Shown here: positions 17,624-26,129 of the stretch, in pieces | Layout of the letters: every line of letters begins with the position of its first letter | Numbering within the stretch: the first letter of the stretch is position 1 | Source of the DNA: Streptomyces coeruleorubidus | GTDB taxonomy: Bacteria; Actinomycetota; Actinomycetes; Streptomycetales; Streptomycetaceae | Reading direction: 5' to 3' | Length of the DNA: 64,000 nt | Assembly (NCBI RefSeq): GCF_028885415.1 | Contig: NZ_CP118527.1 | Location: 3,348,001 to 3,412,000 of the forward strand | The notes under the pieces: generated by a model | Told to the model about the DNA's origin: nothing | The model's database searches: none | Seen by the model: the letters and a program-made list of their open reading frames with translations, nothing else | Made by a program: the position numbers and the translations under genes

Positions 17624-18664
17624 ATGCACCTCAGACGCCGATCTCTCCTGCTCGCGGCGGCCGCCTCCCCGGCGGCCGCGACCGTGCCCGCGCTCGCGGC
17701 ACCCGCGCACGCGGCCTCGGCCGGCGGGCCGTTGGTCATCGGCCACCGCGGCGCGGCCGGCTGGCGCCCCGAGCACACGGCCGCCTCGTACACGTACGCC
17801 GTGCAGACGGGCGCCGACTGGATCGAACCGGACCTGGTGGTTACGAAGGACCATGTGCTGGTGGTCCGGCACGAGAACGAGATCTCCCAGACCACCGACG
17901 TGGCGGGCCGCCCGGAGTTCGCGGACCGCCGCACGACGAAGACGGTCGACGGCCGGTCCGTGACCGGATGGTTCACGGAGGACTTCACCCTCGCCGAGCT
18001 GAAGACGCTGCGGGCGGTGGAGCGGCTGCCGCAGGTCCGCAACCGCAACACGGTCTTCGACGGGCGCGAGGAGGTCATGACCTTCCAGGAGGTCGTGGAC
18101 CTGGCGCGAAAGCTGTCGAGGATGCACGGCCGGACGATCGCCGTCTTCCCGGAGACCAAGCACCCGACGTACTTCCGGTCCATCGGCCTGCCGCTGGAAC
18201 CAAAACTGGCGGCGGCGATCCGCCGTAACCGGCTGGGCCGGCGCGAGTGCGTCGTGCAGTCCTTCGAGCCGACGAGCCTGAAGCGCATGACGGGCCTGGG
18301 GGTACCGCTGTGGCAGGCCCTGGGGACGACGGGCGGGCCGTACGACCTGCCCACGACGACCTACCGGGAGATGATGACCCCGGCCGGGCTGGCGGACATC
18401 GCGCGGTACGCGGCCTGGATCGGCCCGGACAAGTCGTCGCTGGTCGGCACGTCGCTCCTCGCGGACGCCCATGCGGCGGGCCTGCGCGTGGGGCCGTACA
18501 CCTTCCGCTCGGAGAACCAGTTCCTGCCGGCGGAGTTCCGGCGCGGCACCGGAAGCACCGATTTCGGGGACGCGTTCGCCGAGTACGCGCTGTACTACCG
18601 CTGGGGAGTCGACGCGGTGGTGACCGACTTCCCCGACCTGGCGGTGATGGCGAGGAGGGGCTGA
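17624..18664 (+). CDS. Secreted glycerophosphodiester phosphodiesterase
   Basis: 346 residues. N-terminal twin-arginine type signal (LRRRSLLLAAAA ... ending AHA-A) followed by a GDPD TIM barrel: VIGHRGAAGWRPEHT (catalytic HR and E), WIEPDLVVTKD (metal Glu/Asp), RHE (second His), a long insertion typical of extracellular GDPDs, and AVVTDFPDLA near the end. I chose ATG 17624 (AAAGGG just upstream); ATG 17606 is an alternative. It would release glycerol-3-phosphate or polyol phosphate from lipid or teichoic-type diesters outside the cell. Begins 26 nt after the kinase, so probably the last carbohydrate gene of the operon. Confidence 0.88.
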   Translation: MHLRRRSLLLAAAASPAAATVPALAAPAHAASAGGPLVIGHRGAAGWRPEHTAASYTYAVQTGADWIEPDLVVTKDHVLVVRHENEISQTTDVAGRPEFADRRTTKTVDGRSVTGWFTEDFTLAELKTLRAVERLPQVRNRNTVFDGREEVMTFQEVVDLARKLSRMHGRTIAVFPETKHPTYFRSIGLPLEPKLAAAIRRNRLGRRECVVQSFEPTSLKRMTGLGVPLWQALGTTGGPYDLPTTTYREMMTPAGLADIARYAAWIGPDKSSLVGTSLLADAHAAGLRVGPYTFRSENQFLPAEFRRGTGSTDFGDAFAEYALYYRWGVDAVVTDFPDLAVMARRG

Positions 18665-18885
18665 TGTTCTTCAAGGACAAGCACTGCCCGACCTGTGGCG
18701 GCAGCGGAACGCAGGTCTTCACGCCGCTCAAGCCCGAGGAGAGAAAGGCGCTCGGGACGCACCGCACGGACCTGTGGCGCTGCACCGCTCCGGGCTGCCG
18801 GTGGTACCAGCCCTGGGGCCATCAGGCCGGCGGGGGCCGGCTCCCGGAGGACATGCAGAACCCGGGAGCCGACGCCTCGGTGTGA
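18664..18885 (+). CDS. Small zinc-ribbon-like protein
   Basis: 73 residues. ATG at 18664 shares its A with the preceding TGA. Two Cys pairs (HCPTCGG near 8-13 and WRCTAPGCRW near 38-47) suggest a small zinc ribbon. No family recognised. It ends only 3 nt before the stop of the convergent DsbA-like gene. Confidence 0.6.
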   Translation: MFFKDKHCPTCGGSGTQVFTPLKPEERKALGTHRTDLWRCTAPGCRWYQPWGHQAGGGRLPEDMQNPGADASV

Positions 18886-18888
18886 CCC

Positions 18889-19527
18889 CTACAGGTTGGA
18901 GAAGTCCGGGCCCTTGGTGCGGGTGCGCTTGATCTCGTAGAAGCCCGGCACCGAGGCCACGGCGAGGGTGCCGTCCCAGAGGCGGGCGGCCTCCTCGCCC
19001 TTCGGGGCCGGGGTGACGACCGGGCCGAAGAAGGCGATCTGCTCACCGTCGGCGCCGGGCACGGCGATGACCGGGGTGCCGACCTCCTGGCCGACCTTGT
19101 CGATGCCCTCCTTGTGGGAGGCGCGCAGCTCGGGCTCGTAACGGGTGGCGTCCCAGTGCTCCATGAGGGACTCGGGCAGGCCGACGTCCTTCAGGGCGGC
19201 GGCGACCGTCTCCTTCTCCGGGCCCTCGCCCTGGTTGTGGATGCGGGTGCCGAGCGCGGTGTAGAGGTCGCCCAGCACCTCGGCGCCGTGCTCCTGCTGT
19301 GCCGCTATGACGATGCGGACGGGACCCCACGCCTTGGTCTCGAGCAGCTCGCGGTACTCCTCGGGCAGCTCGTCGAGCTTGTCCTCGTTGAGCACGGCAA
19401 GGCTCATGACGTGCCAGCGGACCTCGATGTCCCTGACCTTCTCCACCTCCAGCACCCAGCGGGAGGTCATCCAGGCCCAGGGGCACAGCGGGTCGAACCA
19501 GAAGTCGACGGGCGTCTTGTCCGACAT
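18889..19527 (-). CDS. DsbA-family thioredoxin-fold protein (Rv2466c-like, mycothiol-dependent)
   Basis: 212-residue cytosolic protein of the DsbA/FrnE clan, closely resembling M. tuberculosis Rv2466c (mycothiol-dependent nitroreductase): DFWFDPLCPWAWMTSRW at the N-terminus, EVRWHVMSLAVLNED, IHNQGEGP, the cis-Pro loop VGTPVIAV and C-terminal YEIKRTRTKGPDF. The active site is CPWA rather than CPWC, so only the nucleophilic Cys remains. ATG at 19527 has AGGAGA upstream. Monocistronic and divergent from pepN. Confidence 0.88.
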   Translation of the reverse strand: MSDKTPVDFWFDPLCPWAWMTSRWVLEVEKVRDIEVRWHVMSLAVLNEDKLDELPEEYRELLETKAWGPVRIVIAAQQEHGAEVLGDLYTALGTRIHNQGEGPEKETVAAALKDVGLPESLMEHWDATRYEPELRASHKEGIDKVGQEVGTPVIAVPGADGEQIAFFGPVVTPAPKGEEAARLWDGTLAVASVPGFYEIKRTRTKGPDFSNL

Positions 19528-19663
19528 GTCTCTCCTCATGAGGAAACCGTTTCTCCGGGAACACCAGTGCCCGCCCCTGTCATTCCCGGCTCCCCGCGTC
19601 AGGGGCACGTGGCAGGATCGGTGCTGTTCAGCCGTATCCGACGACGCTTGAGGAGTTCCGCCC

Positions 19664-22243
19664 GTGCCCGGTGAGAATCTGTCCCGCGACGAGGCCCGGG
19701 AGCGGGCCGCCCTGATCGGCGTCGACGGGTACGAGGTGTCCCTCGACCTGCGGTCCGCGGTCGGTGAGGACGACACCGAAGGGCCCCGCACGTTCCGGTC
19801 CGTCACGACCGTCCGGTTCCGCTGCAACGAGCCCGGGGCGAGCAGCTTCGCCGACCTGATCGCGCCGAGTGTGACGGCCGTCTCACTCAACGGCCGGGAT
19901 CTGGACCCCGGCGAGGTCTTCGACGGCTCGCGGATCACGCTGGAGGACCTGGCCGCCGACAACGAGCTGGTCGTCGACGCGCAGTGCGCCTACTCCCGCA
20001 CCGGCGAGGGGCTGCACCGCTTCGTCGACCCCGAGGACGGCGAGGTGTACCTGTACACGCAGTACGAGCCGGCCGACTCCCGCCGCGTCTTCGCGAACTT
20101 CGAGCAGCCCGACCTCAAGGCCCCCTTCCGCTTCGAGGTGCGGGCCCCGGAGGGCTGGACGGTGTGGAGCAACGGCGTGGGCGAACAGGCCGACGGGGTC
20201 TGGCGGTTCGCCGAGACCAAGCCGATCTCGACGTACATCACCTGTGTGGTGGCGGGCCCGTACCACTACGTGACGGACAGCTACTCCCGTACGTATCCGG
20301 ACGGCACGACGCTGGAGATCCCCCTCGGCGCGCTGTGCCGCAAGGGCCTCGCGCCCCACTTCGACTCCGAGGACGTCTTCCTGGTCACCAAGCAGGGCCT
20401 GGACTTCTTCCACGACCACTTCGACTACCCCTACCCGTTCGGGAAGTACGACCAGGCGTTCGTGCCCGAGTACAACCTGGGCGCGATGGAGAACCCGGGC
20501 CTGGTGACGTTCCGGGAGGAGTTCATCTTCCGGGGCAAGGTGACGCAGGCGTCCTACGAGGGCCGGGCCAACGTCGTCCTGCACGAGATGGCGCACATGT
20601 GGTTCGGCGACCTGGTCACCATGGAGTGGTGGGACGACCTGTGGCTGAAGGAGTCGTTCGCGGACTTCATGGGCGAGTTCTCGCTGGTCGGCGCGACCCG
20701 CTTCGTCAACGGCTGGGTCACCTTCGCCAACCGCCGCAAGGCGTGGGCCTACCGGGCCGACCAGCTGCCCTCCACACATCCGATCACGGCGGACATCCGC
20801 GACCTCCAGGACGCCAAGCTGAACTTCGACGGCATCACCTACGCCAAGGGCGCGTCGGTGCTGAAGCAGCTCGTGGCGTACGTCGGCCAGGACGCGTTCC
20901 TGGAGGGCGCCCGGCGCTACTTCAAGCGGCACGCGTACGGCAACACGCGCCTCGGTGACCTGCTGTCGGTGCTGGAGGAGACCAGCGGCCGGGACATGAG
21001 CGCGTGGGCGCGGTCCTGGCTCCAGACGGCCGGGGTGAACGCGCTGACCCCGCAGCTGCTGCTGGACCCGCGGGGCCGCGTCGACGAGCTGGCCGTGGTG
21101 CAGGAGGCGGCCGAGTCGCATCCGGAACTGCGCCCGCACCGGGTGGCGGTGGGCCTGTACCGGGTGACGGACGGCGGGACGGTCGAGCGGTACGCGCGCG
21201 CCGAGGCGGACGTCGACGGCGCGCGCACGGTCGTGGCGGAACTGTCCGGCGCCAAGGCGCCCGATCTGGTCCTGGTCAACGACGACGACCTGACGTACTG
21301 CAAGATCCGCTTCGACGAGACCTCGCTGGCGACGCTGCGCGAGCACCTGGGGTCGGTGACCGACCCGCTGGCGCGCGCCCTGTGCTGGTCGGCGCTGTGG
21401 AACATGACGCGGGACGCGCTGCTCCCGGCGAGGGACTTCGTGGACCTGGTGCTGCGGTTCGCGGGGAGCGAGTCCGAGATCGGCGTGCTGCAGATGCTGC
21501 ACGCGTGGGCCGAGTCGGCCCTCACGCACTACACGGCGCCCGCCCGCCGGGAGACGACCGCCCGCCTCCTCGCCGAGGGCGCGCGGCGCGAGCTGTACGC
21601 GGCCGAGGCCGGCAGCGAGCACCAGCTCGCGTGGGCGCGTTTCTTCGCCCGGACGGCCACCGCCGACGCCGACTTCGAGCTGCTGAGCGACCTGCTGGCG
21701 GGCACGGCGTCGATCGAGGGCCTCGACCTGGACCAGGAGCTGCGGTGGGTGTTCCTGGAGCCGCTGGCCGCGCACGGGGTGGTGGACGAGAAGGCGCTGG
21801 CCGAGGAGCTGGCCCGGGACGACACGGCCTCCGGCAAGCGCCACCAGGTGCGCTGCCTGGCCGCCCGTCCGTCAGAGGCGGTCAAGGCGCAGGCGTGGGC
21901 GCAGGTCGTGGAGTCGGACGCGCTGTCCAACGCCATGGTCGAGGCGACCATCGCGGGCTTCTCCCAGGGCTCGCAGCGGGAGTTGCTCGCGCCGTACGCG
22001 CAGAAGTACTTCGCGGCGATCGAGCGGGTGTGGGCCGAGCGGTCGATCCAGATCGGGATGCACGTGGTGCAGGGCATGTTCCCCTCGCTCCAGCAGTCCC
22101 GGGAGACCCTCGACGCCACGGACGCGTGGCTGGAGGCCCACCGGGAGGCGGCCCCGGCCCTGCGCCGGCTGGTGCTGGAGGCCCGGGACGATCTGGCGCG
22201 GGCGCTGCGGGGGCAGGAGTGCGACGCGGCCTCTGACCAGTAG
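19664..22243 (+). CDS. pepN: Aminopeptidase N (M1 family), copy 1
   Basis: 859-residue zinc aminopeptidase, usual length for actinobacterial PepN, cytosolic, removing N-terminal residues from peptides. N-terminal beta domain, exopeptidase motif GAMEN at about 273, zinc site HEMAH at about 307 with the third ligand Glu in WLKESFADF, then a long helical C-terminal ERAP1-like domain. GTG at 19664 has GAGGAG upstream. A second pepN lies at 37633 in the same window. No signal peptide. Confidence 0.93.
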   Translation: MPGENLSRDEARERAALIGVDGYEVSLDLRSAVGEDDTEGPRTFRSVTTVRFRCNEPGASSFADLIAPSVTAVSLNGRDLDPGEVFDGSRITLEDLAADNELVVDAQCAYSRTGEGLHRFVDPEDGEVYLYTQYEPADSRRVFANFEQPDLKAPFRFEVRAPEGWTVWSNGVGEQADGVWRFAETKPISTYITCVVAGPYHYVTDSYSRTYPDGTTLEIPLGALCRKGLAPHFDSEDVFLVTKQGLDFFHDHFDYPYPFGKYDQAFVPEYNLGAMENPGLVTFREEFIFRGKVTQASYEGRANVVLHEMAHMWFGDLVTMEWWDDLWLKESFADFMGEFSLVGATRFVNGWVTFANRRKAWAYRADQLPSTHPITADIRDLQDAKLNFDGITYAKGASVLKQLVAYVGQDAFLEGARRYFKRHAYGNTRLGDLLSVLEETSGRDMSAWARSWLQTAGVNALTPQLLLDPRGRVDELAVVQEAAESHPELRPHRVAVGLYRVTDGGTVERYARAEADVDGARTVVAELSGAKAPDLVLVNDDDLTYCKIRFDETSLATLREHLGSVTDPLARALCWSALWNMTRDALLPARDFVDLVLRFAGSESEIGVLQMLHAWAESALTHYTAPARRETTARLLAEGARRELYAAEAGSEHQLAWARFFARTATADADFELLSDLLAGTASIEGLDLDQELRWVFLEPLAAHGVVDEKALAEELARDDTASGKRHQVRCLAARPSEAVKAQAWAQVVESDALSNAMVEATIAGFSQGSQRELLAPYAQKYFAAIERVWAERSIQIGMHVVQGMFPSLQQSRETLDATDAWLEAHREAAPALRRLVLEARDDLARALRGQECDAASDQ

Positions 22244-22439
22244 CTTTGGCCTGAGATTTGGGCGTTCCGCCATCGTTACGAGATGCGTGCCCCGCGAGCC
22301 GTAACCCCTGGCCCACACCCGAACGGACCAGGGACTTTCGGCATCCGAACACCCGTCCTTTAGGGCTGGGTTGTCCGTATTTGTCGACGGGCCTGTAACA
22401 GCGGTTAAAGAGCGGTCGGAGCGCGGGAAATTGCGGGTC

Positions 22440-23480
22440 ATGACCCACAACACCCCGCTCTCCCACCGCCCCCTGCACGACGTGTCCGGCCGCGCCAGGC
22501 TCCGCGTCATGACGGTCGCGCAGCTCCGCTCGCACGGCGTGACGACGTCCGAGACGAACGAGCAGTGCCGCCCCGGCGGACCCTGGCAGCAGCTCCTGCC
22601 GGGCGTCGTCCTGCTGCACCCGGGCCCGCCGACCAGCGAGGAGCGGCTGCACTCGGTGCTGATGTACGCGGCACGGGAGCGCGGCACGGGTGTCCCCGCC
22701 CAGCCCCGCGCGGGCGAGGGACACGCCCCCGCCTACCCGGATGCGATGATCACCGGCCTGGCCGCCCTGACGCTGCACGGCTTCTCCTCCACTCCCCCGC
22801 TGCCGGCCCTGGACACGATCGACGTCCTGGTCCCGCGGTTGCGCCGGCTGCGCTCGACGGGCTGTGCGCGCATCGTCCGCAGCGCCGCGCTACCCGCGCC
22901 CGAGCAGGTCACGGGCCTGCCGGTGGCCCCGGTCGCCCGCGCGCTGGCCGACGCGGTGGCCGAGCTCGCGGACGCCGGCGTCGTGCGCCGGCTGATGACG
23001 GAGGCGGTGCGCGGCGCCCACTGCGAGCCGGCGGCTGTGGTGCGGGAGCTGAACCAGGCGCGGCTGCTGAGCCGTCCGCACGTGGTGGACGCGGTGGAGT
23101 CCCTGCTGGCCGAGGGCCGGGCGCGTGCGGAGGACCGCCTGTACCGGATGGTGCGCGAGTACGGCCTGCCCGACCCGGTCTGGAACGTGGACCTGCGCCT
23201 GCCCGGCGGCCCCTACCTCGGAGGCCTGGACGCGTACTGGCCCGACCATGCGGTGGCGCTGGAGCTGGACACACGGGCGCCCCGGCAGGACGACGACGCC
23301 CTGTGGTCCGAGCACGCCCGCAAACGCGAGCACCTGGAGCGCCTCGGCATCACGGTCGTCCACATCACACCCAGGAAGCTCCGCGACTGTCCGGAACAGC
23401 AGGCGACGGTGGTCCGCACGGCCCTGATGGCCTCGGCCGACCGCGAACCGGCCGCGTACGTCCTGGTAGTGCCCCGGTAG
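22440..23480 (+). CDS. AbiEi/DUF559-like protein of unknown role
   Basis: 346 residues from ATG 22440 (a later ATG at 22510 is possible). The first half resembles the AbiEi antitoxin-like wHTH arrangement common in actinobacteria (VAQLRSHGV, WQQLLPGVVLLHPG, MITGLAALTLHGF). The C-terminal third (about 240-330) has a DUF559/Vsr-like nuclease-fold look (LGGLDAYWPDHAVALELD, then RKREHLERLGITVVHI). No AbiEii partner toxin lies beside it. Many copies of this family exist per actinobacterial genome; function unknown. Confidence 0.7.
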   Translation: MTHNTPLSHRPLHDVSGRARLRVMTVAQLRSHGVTTSETNEQCRPGGPWQQLLPGVVLLHPGPPTSEERLHSVLMYAARERGTGVPAQPRAGEGHAPAYPDAMITGLAALTLHGFSSTPPLPALDTIDVLVPRLRRLRSTGCARIVRSAALPAPEQVTGLPVAPVARALADAVAELADAGVVRRLMTEAVRGAHCEPAAVVRELNQARLLSRPHVVDAVESLLAEGRARAEDRLYRMVREYGLPDPVWNVDLRLPGGPYLGGLDAYWPDHAVALELDTRAPRQDDDALWSEHARKREHLERLGITVVHITPRKLRDCPEQQATVVRTALMASADREPAAYVLVVPR

Positions 23481-23511
23481 TGACGGACCGGTCAGGACCA
23501 GGAGGGGAGAG

Positions 23512-23546
23512 GAGGGGCCGCCGGATGCTTGCCGCGGCCCCCCTCT
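23512..23546. terminator. Imperfect hairpin between convergent genes
   Basis: gggccgc (23515-23521) pairs with gcggccc (23534-23540), extended by A/G-rich and C/T-rich flanks with a bulge. It sits between the plus-strand gene ending at 23480 and the minus-strand gene ending at 23554. Confidence 0.55.
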
Positions 23547-23553
23547 TGAATGA

Positions 23554-24690
23554 TCACTTGCCGCAGAACTCCGCCTCGATGATCGCGCCGGTGCTCCCCG
23601 ACCAGTCCCCGTTGAAGTTGACGGCCAGGGAGTGCCGGCCGTCCTCGGTCGTCACCGCCATCGAGTTGGCGCCGGTGATGCCTCCGGCGTGGCCCCAGAC
23701 GTGGACGCCGCAGCTGAGTTCCCGGTCCGCGAGACCCAGGCCGTAGCGGTAGGTGTCCTTGGCGTCGACCGTGTTCTTCATCTTCCTCAGTTGCCCGGGC
23801 GGGAGCAGCCGGCCGCTGAGGAGCGCCGAGTAGAAGCGGGTCAGGTCGGCCGAGTCCGAGACCATCTGGCCCGAGCCGTAGGCCAGGCGCGGGTTCAGTT
23901 CCGTGACGTCGTACGTCGGACCCGTGGCCGTTGTGGCCAGCTTGGAGTAGGCGCGGCTGCTCGGCCGGGGCAGGGTGGTCCGGTTGCCGGGGACCGACGT
24001 GGAGGTCAGGTGCAGAGGGTCGATGATCCGACGCTTGATCTCGTCGCCGTGGTCGTTGCCCGTGGCCTTCTCGATCACCCGCGCGGCCAGGACGTAGTTC
24101 GTGTTGGAGTACTCCCAGGACGCGCCCGGCTCGAAGTACGGCTCGTTGCGCAGGGCGTAGGCGAGCAGTTCCTCGGGCTCCGCCTCGTCGAACCGGTGCT
24201 TCATGAAGCCGTCCGCGGTCATGTACGTCCGCTGGAAACCGGAGTCCGCCAGGTAGTCGAAGATGCCGCTGGTGTGGTTCAGGAGCTGGCGGAGGGTGAC
24301 CTTGCGGCCGTCGTGGCCGTTGCCCCGGACCACGCCCGGCAGCCACTTCTCCACCGTGTCGTCGAGTGAGAGCTTCCCCTCCGCCTCCAGTTGCAGCACG
24401 ACCGTGGCCACGAACGTCTTGGAGATGCTGGCGACCCGGTAGTGGTCCCGCGTCGAACGCGGCTTGCCCGTCTTGAGGTTGCCTACTCCGGCCGTGGCCG
24501 CCCAGACGCCGTGCCCCTGCTGCACTCCGACGGTCACGCCCGGGACGCCGTCGGCGACCGCCGCCCGCACCGCCTGCCGGGTCGCGTCGTGGCCGCCGGT
24601 GGGCGGGGCCGCGACCGCGGGGCCCGCCAGGGCCGCCGACAGTGCCACGGCCGTCGCCGCCGTCAGGGTGGTTCGTGCGCGTCTGTTCAT
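23554..24690 (-). CDS. Secreted serine hydrolase (beta-lactamase / DD-peptidase class C fold), copy A
   Basis: 378 residues: Sec signal peptide (MNRRAR..., cleaved near AVA-AP, about 28) then a class C beta-lactamase-like domain. Catalytic Ser/Lys in SISK (about 90-93), Tyr in EYSNTNYVLA (YSN), and the third motif HAGG near 338. Such proteins act as D-alanyl-D-alanine peptidases, esterases or D-aminopeptidases outside the cell. It forms a tandem pair with the paralog at 24735, 44 nt upstream. Own RBS (GGGGAC region). Confidence 0.88.
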   Translation of the reverse strand: MNRRARTTLTAATAVALSAALAGPAVAAPPTGGHDATRQAVRAAVADGVPGVTVGVQQGHGVWAATAGVGNLKTGKPRSTRDHYRVASISKTFVATVVLQLEAEGKLSLDDTVEKWLPGVVRGNGHDGRKVTLRQLLNHTSGIFDYLADSGFQRTYMTADGFMKHRFDEAEPEELLAYALRNEPYFEPGASWEYSNTNYVLAARVIEKATGNDHGDEIKRRIIDPLHLTSTSVPGNRTTLPRPSSRAYSKLATTATGPTYDVTELNPRLAYGSGQMVSDSADLTRFYSALLSGRLLPPGQLRKMKNTVDAKDTYRYGLGLADRELSCGVHVWGHAGGITGANSMAVTTEDGRHSLAVNFNGDWSGSTGAIIEAEFCGK

Positions 24691-24734
24691 GTCCCCGTTT
24701 CCCCTGTCGCTCGGAGCTGTTCTTCAGTAGTGGC

Positions 24735-25880
24735 TCAGCGGCCGGACCGCGCGCCGCAGAACTCCGCCTCGACGACGGACTTCGTCTCCCCCGACCAGTC
24801 CCCGTTGAAGTTGACCGCGAGGGAGTGGCGGCCGTCGCTGGTGGTGACGGCCATGGAGGAGGAGCCGTGGATGTCGCCGCCGTGGCCCCAGACGGTCTTG
24901 TGGCAGGACAGTTCGTACGAGCGCAGGCCGAGGCCGTAGCGCTCGTTCTTCTTCGTCGTGGGAACCATGCGCTTCATCTCCTTCAGCTGCCGCGGCGGGA
25001 GCACCTTGCCGCGCAGCAGCGCCGAGAAGAAGCGGTTCAGGTCGGCCGAGTCGGAGATCATCTCGCCCGAGTAGGCGAAGGAGGGGCTGAACTCCGTGAC
25101 GTCGTAGGCCGGACCGTCCGGGGTCCTCGCCAGCTTGTTGTAGGCGCGGCTGCTGGGCTGGGGGACGGTGGTCCGGGTGCGCGGGACGGACGTGGCCGTC
25201 AGCCCCAGCGGTTCGATGACGCGGGCTTCGACCGCCTCCCCGTACGGGCGGCCCGTGATCTTCTCGATCACCATCGCGGCCAGGATGTAGTTGGTGTTGG
25301 AGTACTTCCACGAGGTGCCCGGCTCGAAGTCCCGCCGGTTGGTCATGGCCATCGCGACCAGGTCCCGGGGCGTCGTCGTGTCGAAGCGGTGCCGGAAGAA
25401 GCCCTCCTTGAGCATGTACGTCCGCTGGAAGGTCTCGTCGGCCAGCAGGTCGAAGACGCCGCTGGTGTGGTTGAGCAACTGGCGGATGGTGATGCGGCTG
25501 CCGTCGTGGTCGTTGCCGTGCACCACGCCCGGCAGCCACTTCTCCACGGTGTCGTCGAGCGAGAGCTCGCCCTCGGCCGCCAGTTGCAGGACGACGGTGG
25601 CGATGAACGTCTTCGACGCGCTGCCGATGCGGTAGTGATCCCGCGTCGAACGTGGCTCGCCCGTCTTGAGGTTTCCGACGCCGGCCGTGGCCGCCCACAC
25701 CCCGTGTCCCCGCTGCACTCTCACGGTCACGCCCGGCACGCCCTCGGCGACCGCGGCCCGCACCGCCTGCCGGGTCGCGTCGTGGCCGGTGGGCGGGGCC
25801 GCGACCGCGGGGCCCGCCAGGGCCGCCGACAGCGCCACGGCCGTCGCCGCCGTCAGGATCGTGCGTGCGCGTCTGTTCAT
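24735..25880 (-). CDS. Secreted serine hydrolase, copy B (tandem paralog)
   Basis: 381 residues, same architecture as copy A: nearly identical signal peptide (one substitution in the first 32 residues), SASK nucleophile motif, KYSNTNYILA, and HGGD in place of HAGG for the third motif. ATG at 25880 chosen by homology to copy A; a longer frame upstream is not signal-like. Two cysteines (one near the C-terminus, AEFCG) are conserved in both copies. Direct tandem duplication. Confidence 0.88.
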   Translation of the reverse strand: MNRRARTILTAATAVALSAALAGPAVAAPPTGHDATRQAVRAAVAEGVPGVTVRVQRGHGVWAATAGVGNLKTGEPRSTRDHYRIGSASKTFIATVVLQLAAEGELSLDDTVEKWLPGVVHGNDHDGSRITIRQLLNHTSGVFDLLADETFQRTYMLKEGFFRHRFDTTTPRDLVAMAMTNRRDFEPGTSWKYSNTNYILAAMVIEKITGRPYGEAVEARVIEPLGLTATSVPRTRTTVPQPSSRAYNKLARTPDGPAYDVTEFSPSFAYSGEMISDSADLNRFFSALLRGKVLPPRQLKEMKRMVPTTKKNERYGLGLRSYELSCHKTVWGHGGDIHGSSSMAVTTSDGRHSLAVNFNGDWSGETKSVVEAEFCGARSGR

Positions 25881-25993
25881 GTCCCGTACCCCCGTCACGT
25901 CGAGCGGTGTCAGGGGGTGGGACCCGAGCCGCCGGGCCGGAGTTGACCGGCCCGGGCGGGTTGGGCGGGATTCAGCCTGTTCTTGCGAGGAAC

Positions 25994-26013
25994 CCCGGGG
26001 CTTCAGCCCCGGG
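25994..26013 (+). other. Right-end-like hairpin upstream of tnpB
   Basis: cccggggc (25994-26001), loop ttca, gccccggg (26006-26013), followed by aggaatcgc. This has the look of the subterminal hairpin normally found at the 3' end of tnpB elements (end of the omega RNA), but here it lies 116 nt before the tnpB start. It could be a solo end left by another copy, or simply a terminator. Confidence 0.5.
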
Positions 26014-26129
26014 AGGAATCGCATCTTCGGGCTCGCGGCGCGTCAGGACAGGGTGCACGGGTCACTCGATGGGGTGGGCGATGGGGAACGTGTGGTGGGG
26101 TGTCGTGCGGGTGTCTACGATCGCTGATC

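Noticed and set aside
22440..23480. Complete type IV toxin-antitoxin system
   Set aside because: Only the AbiEi-like partner is present; no AbiEii nucleotidyltransferase toxin flanks it.
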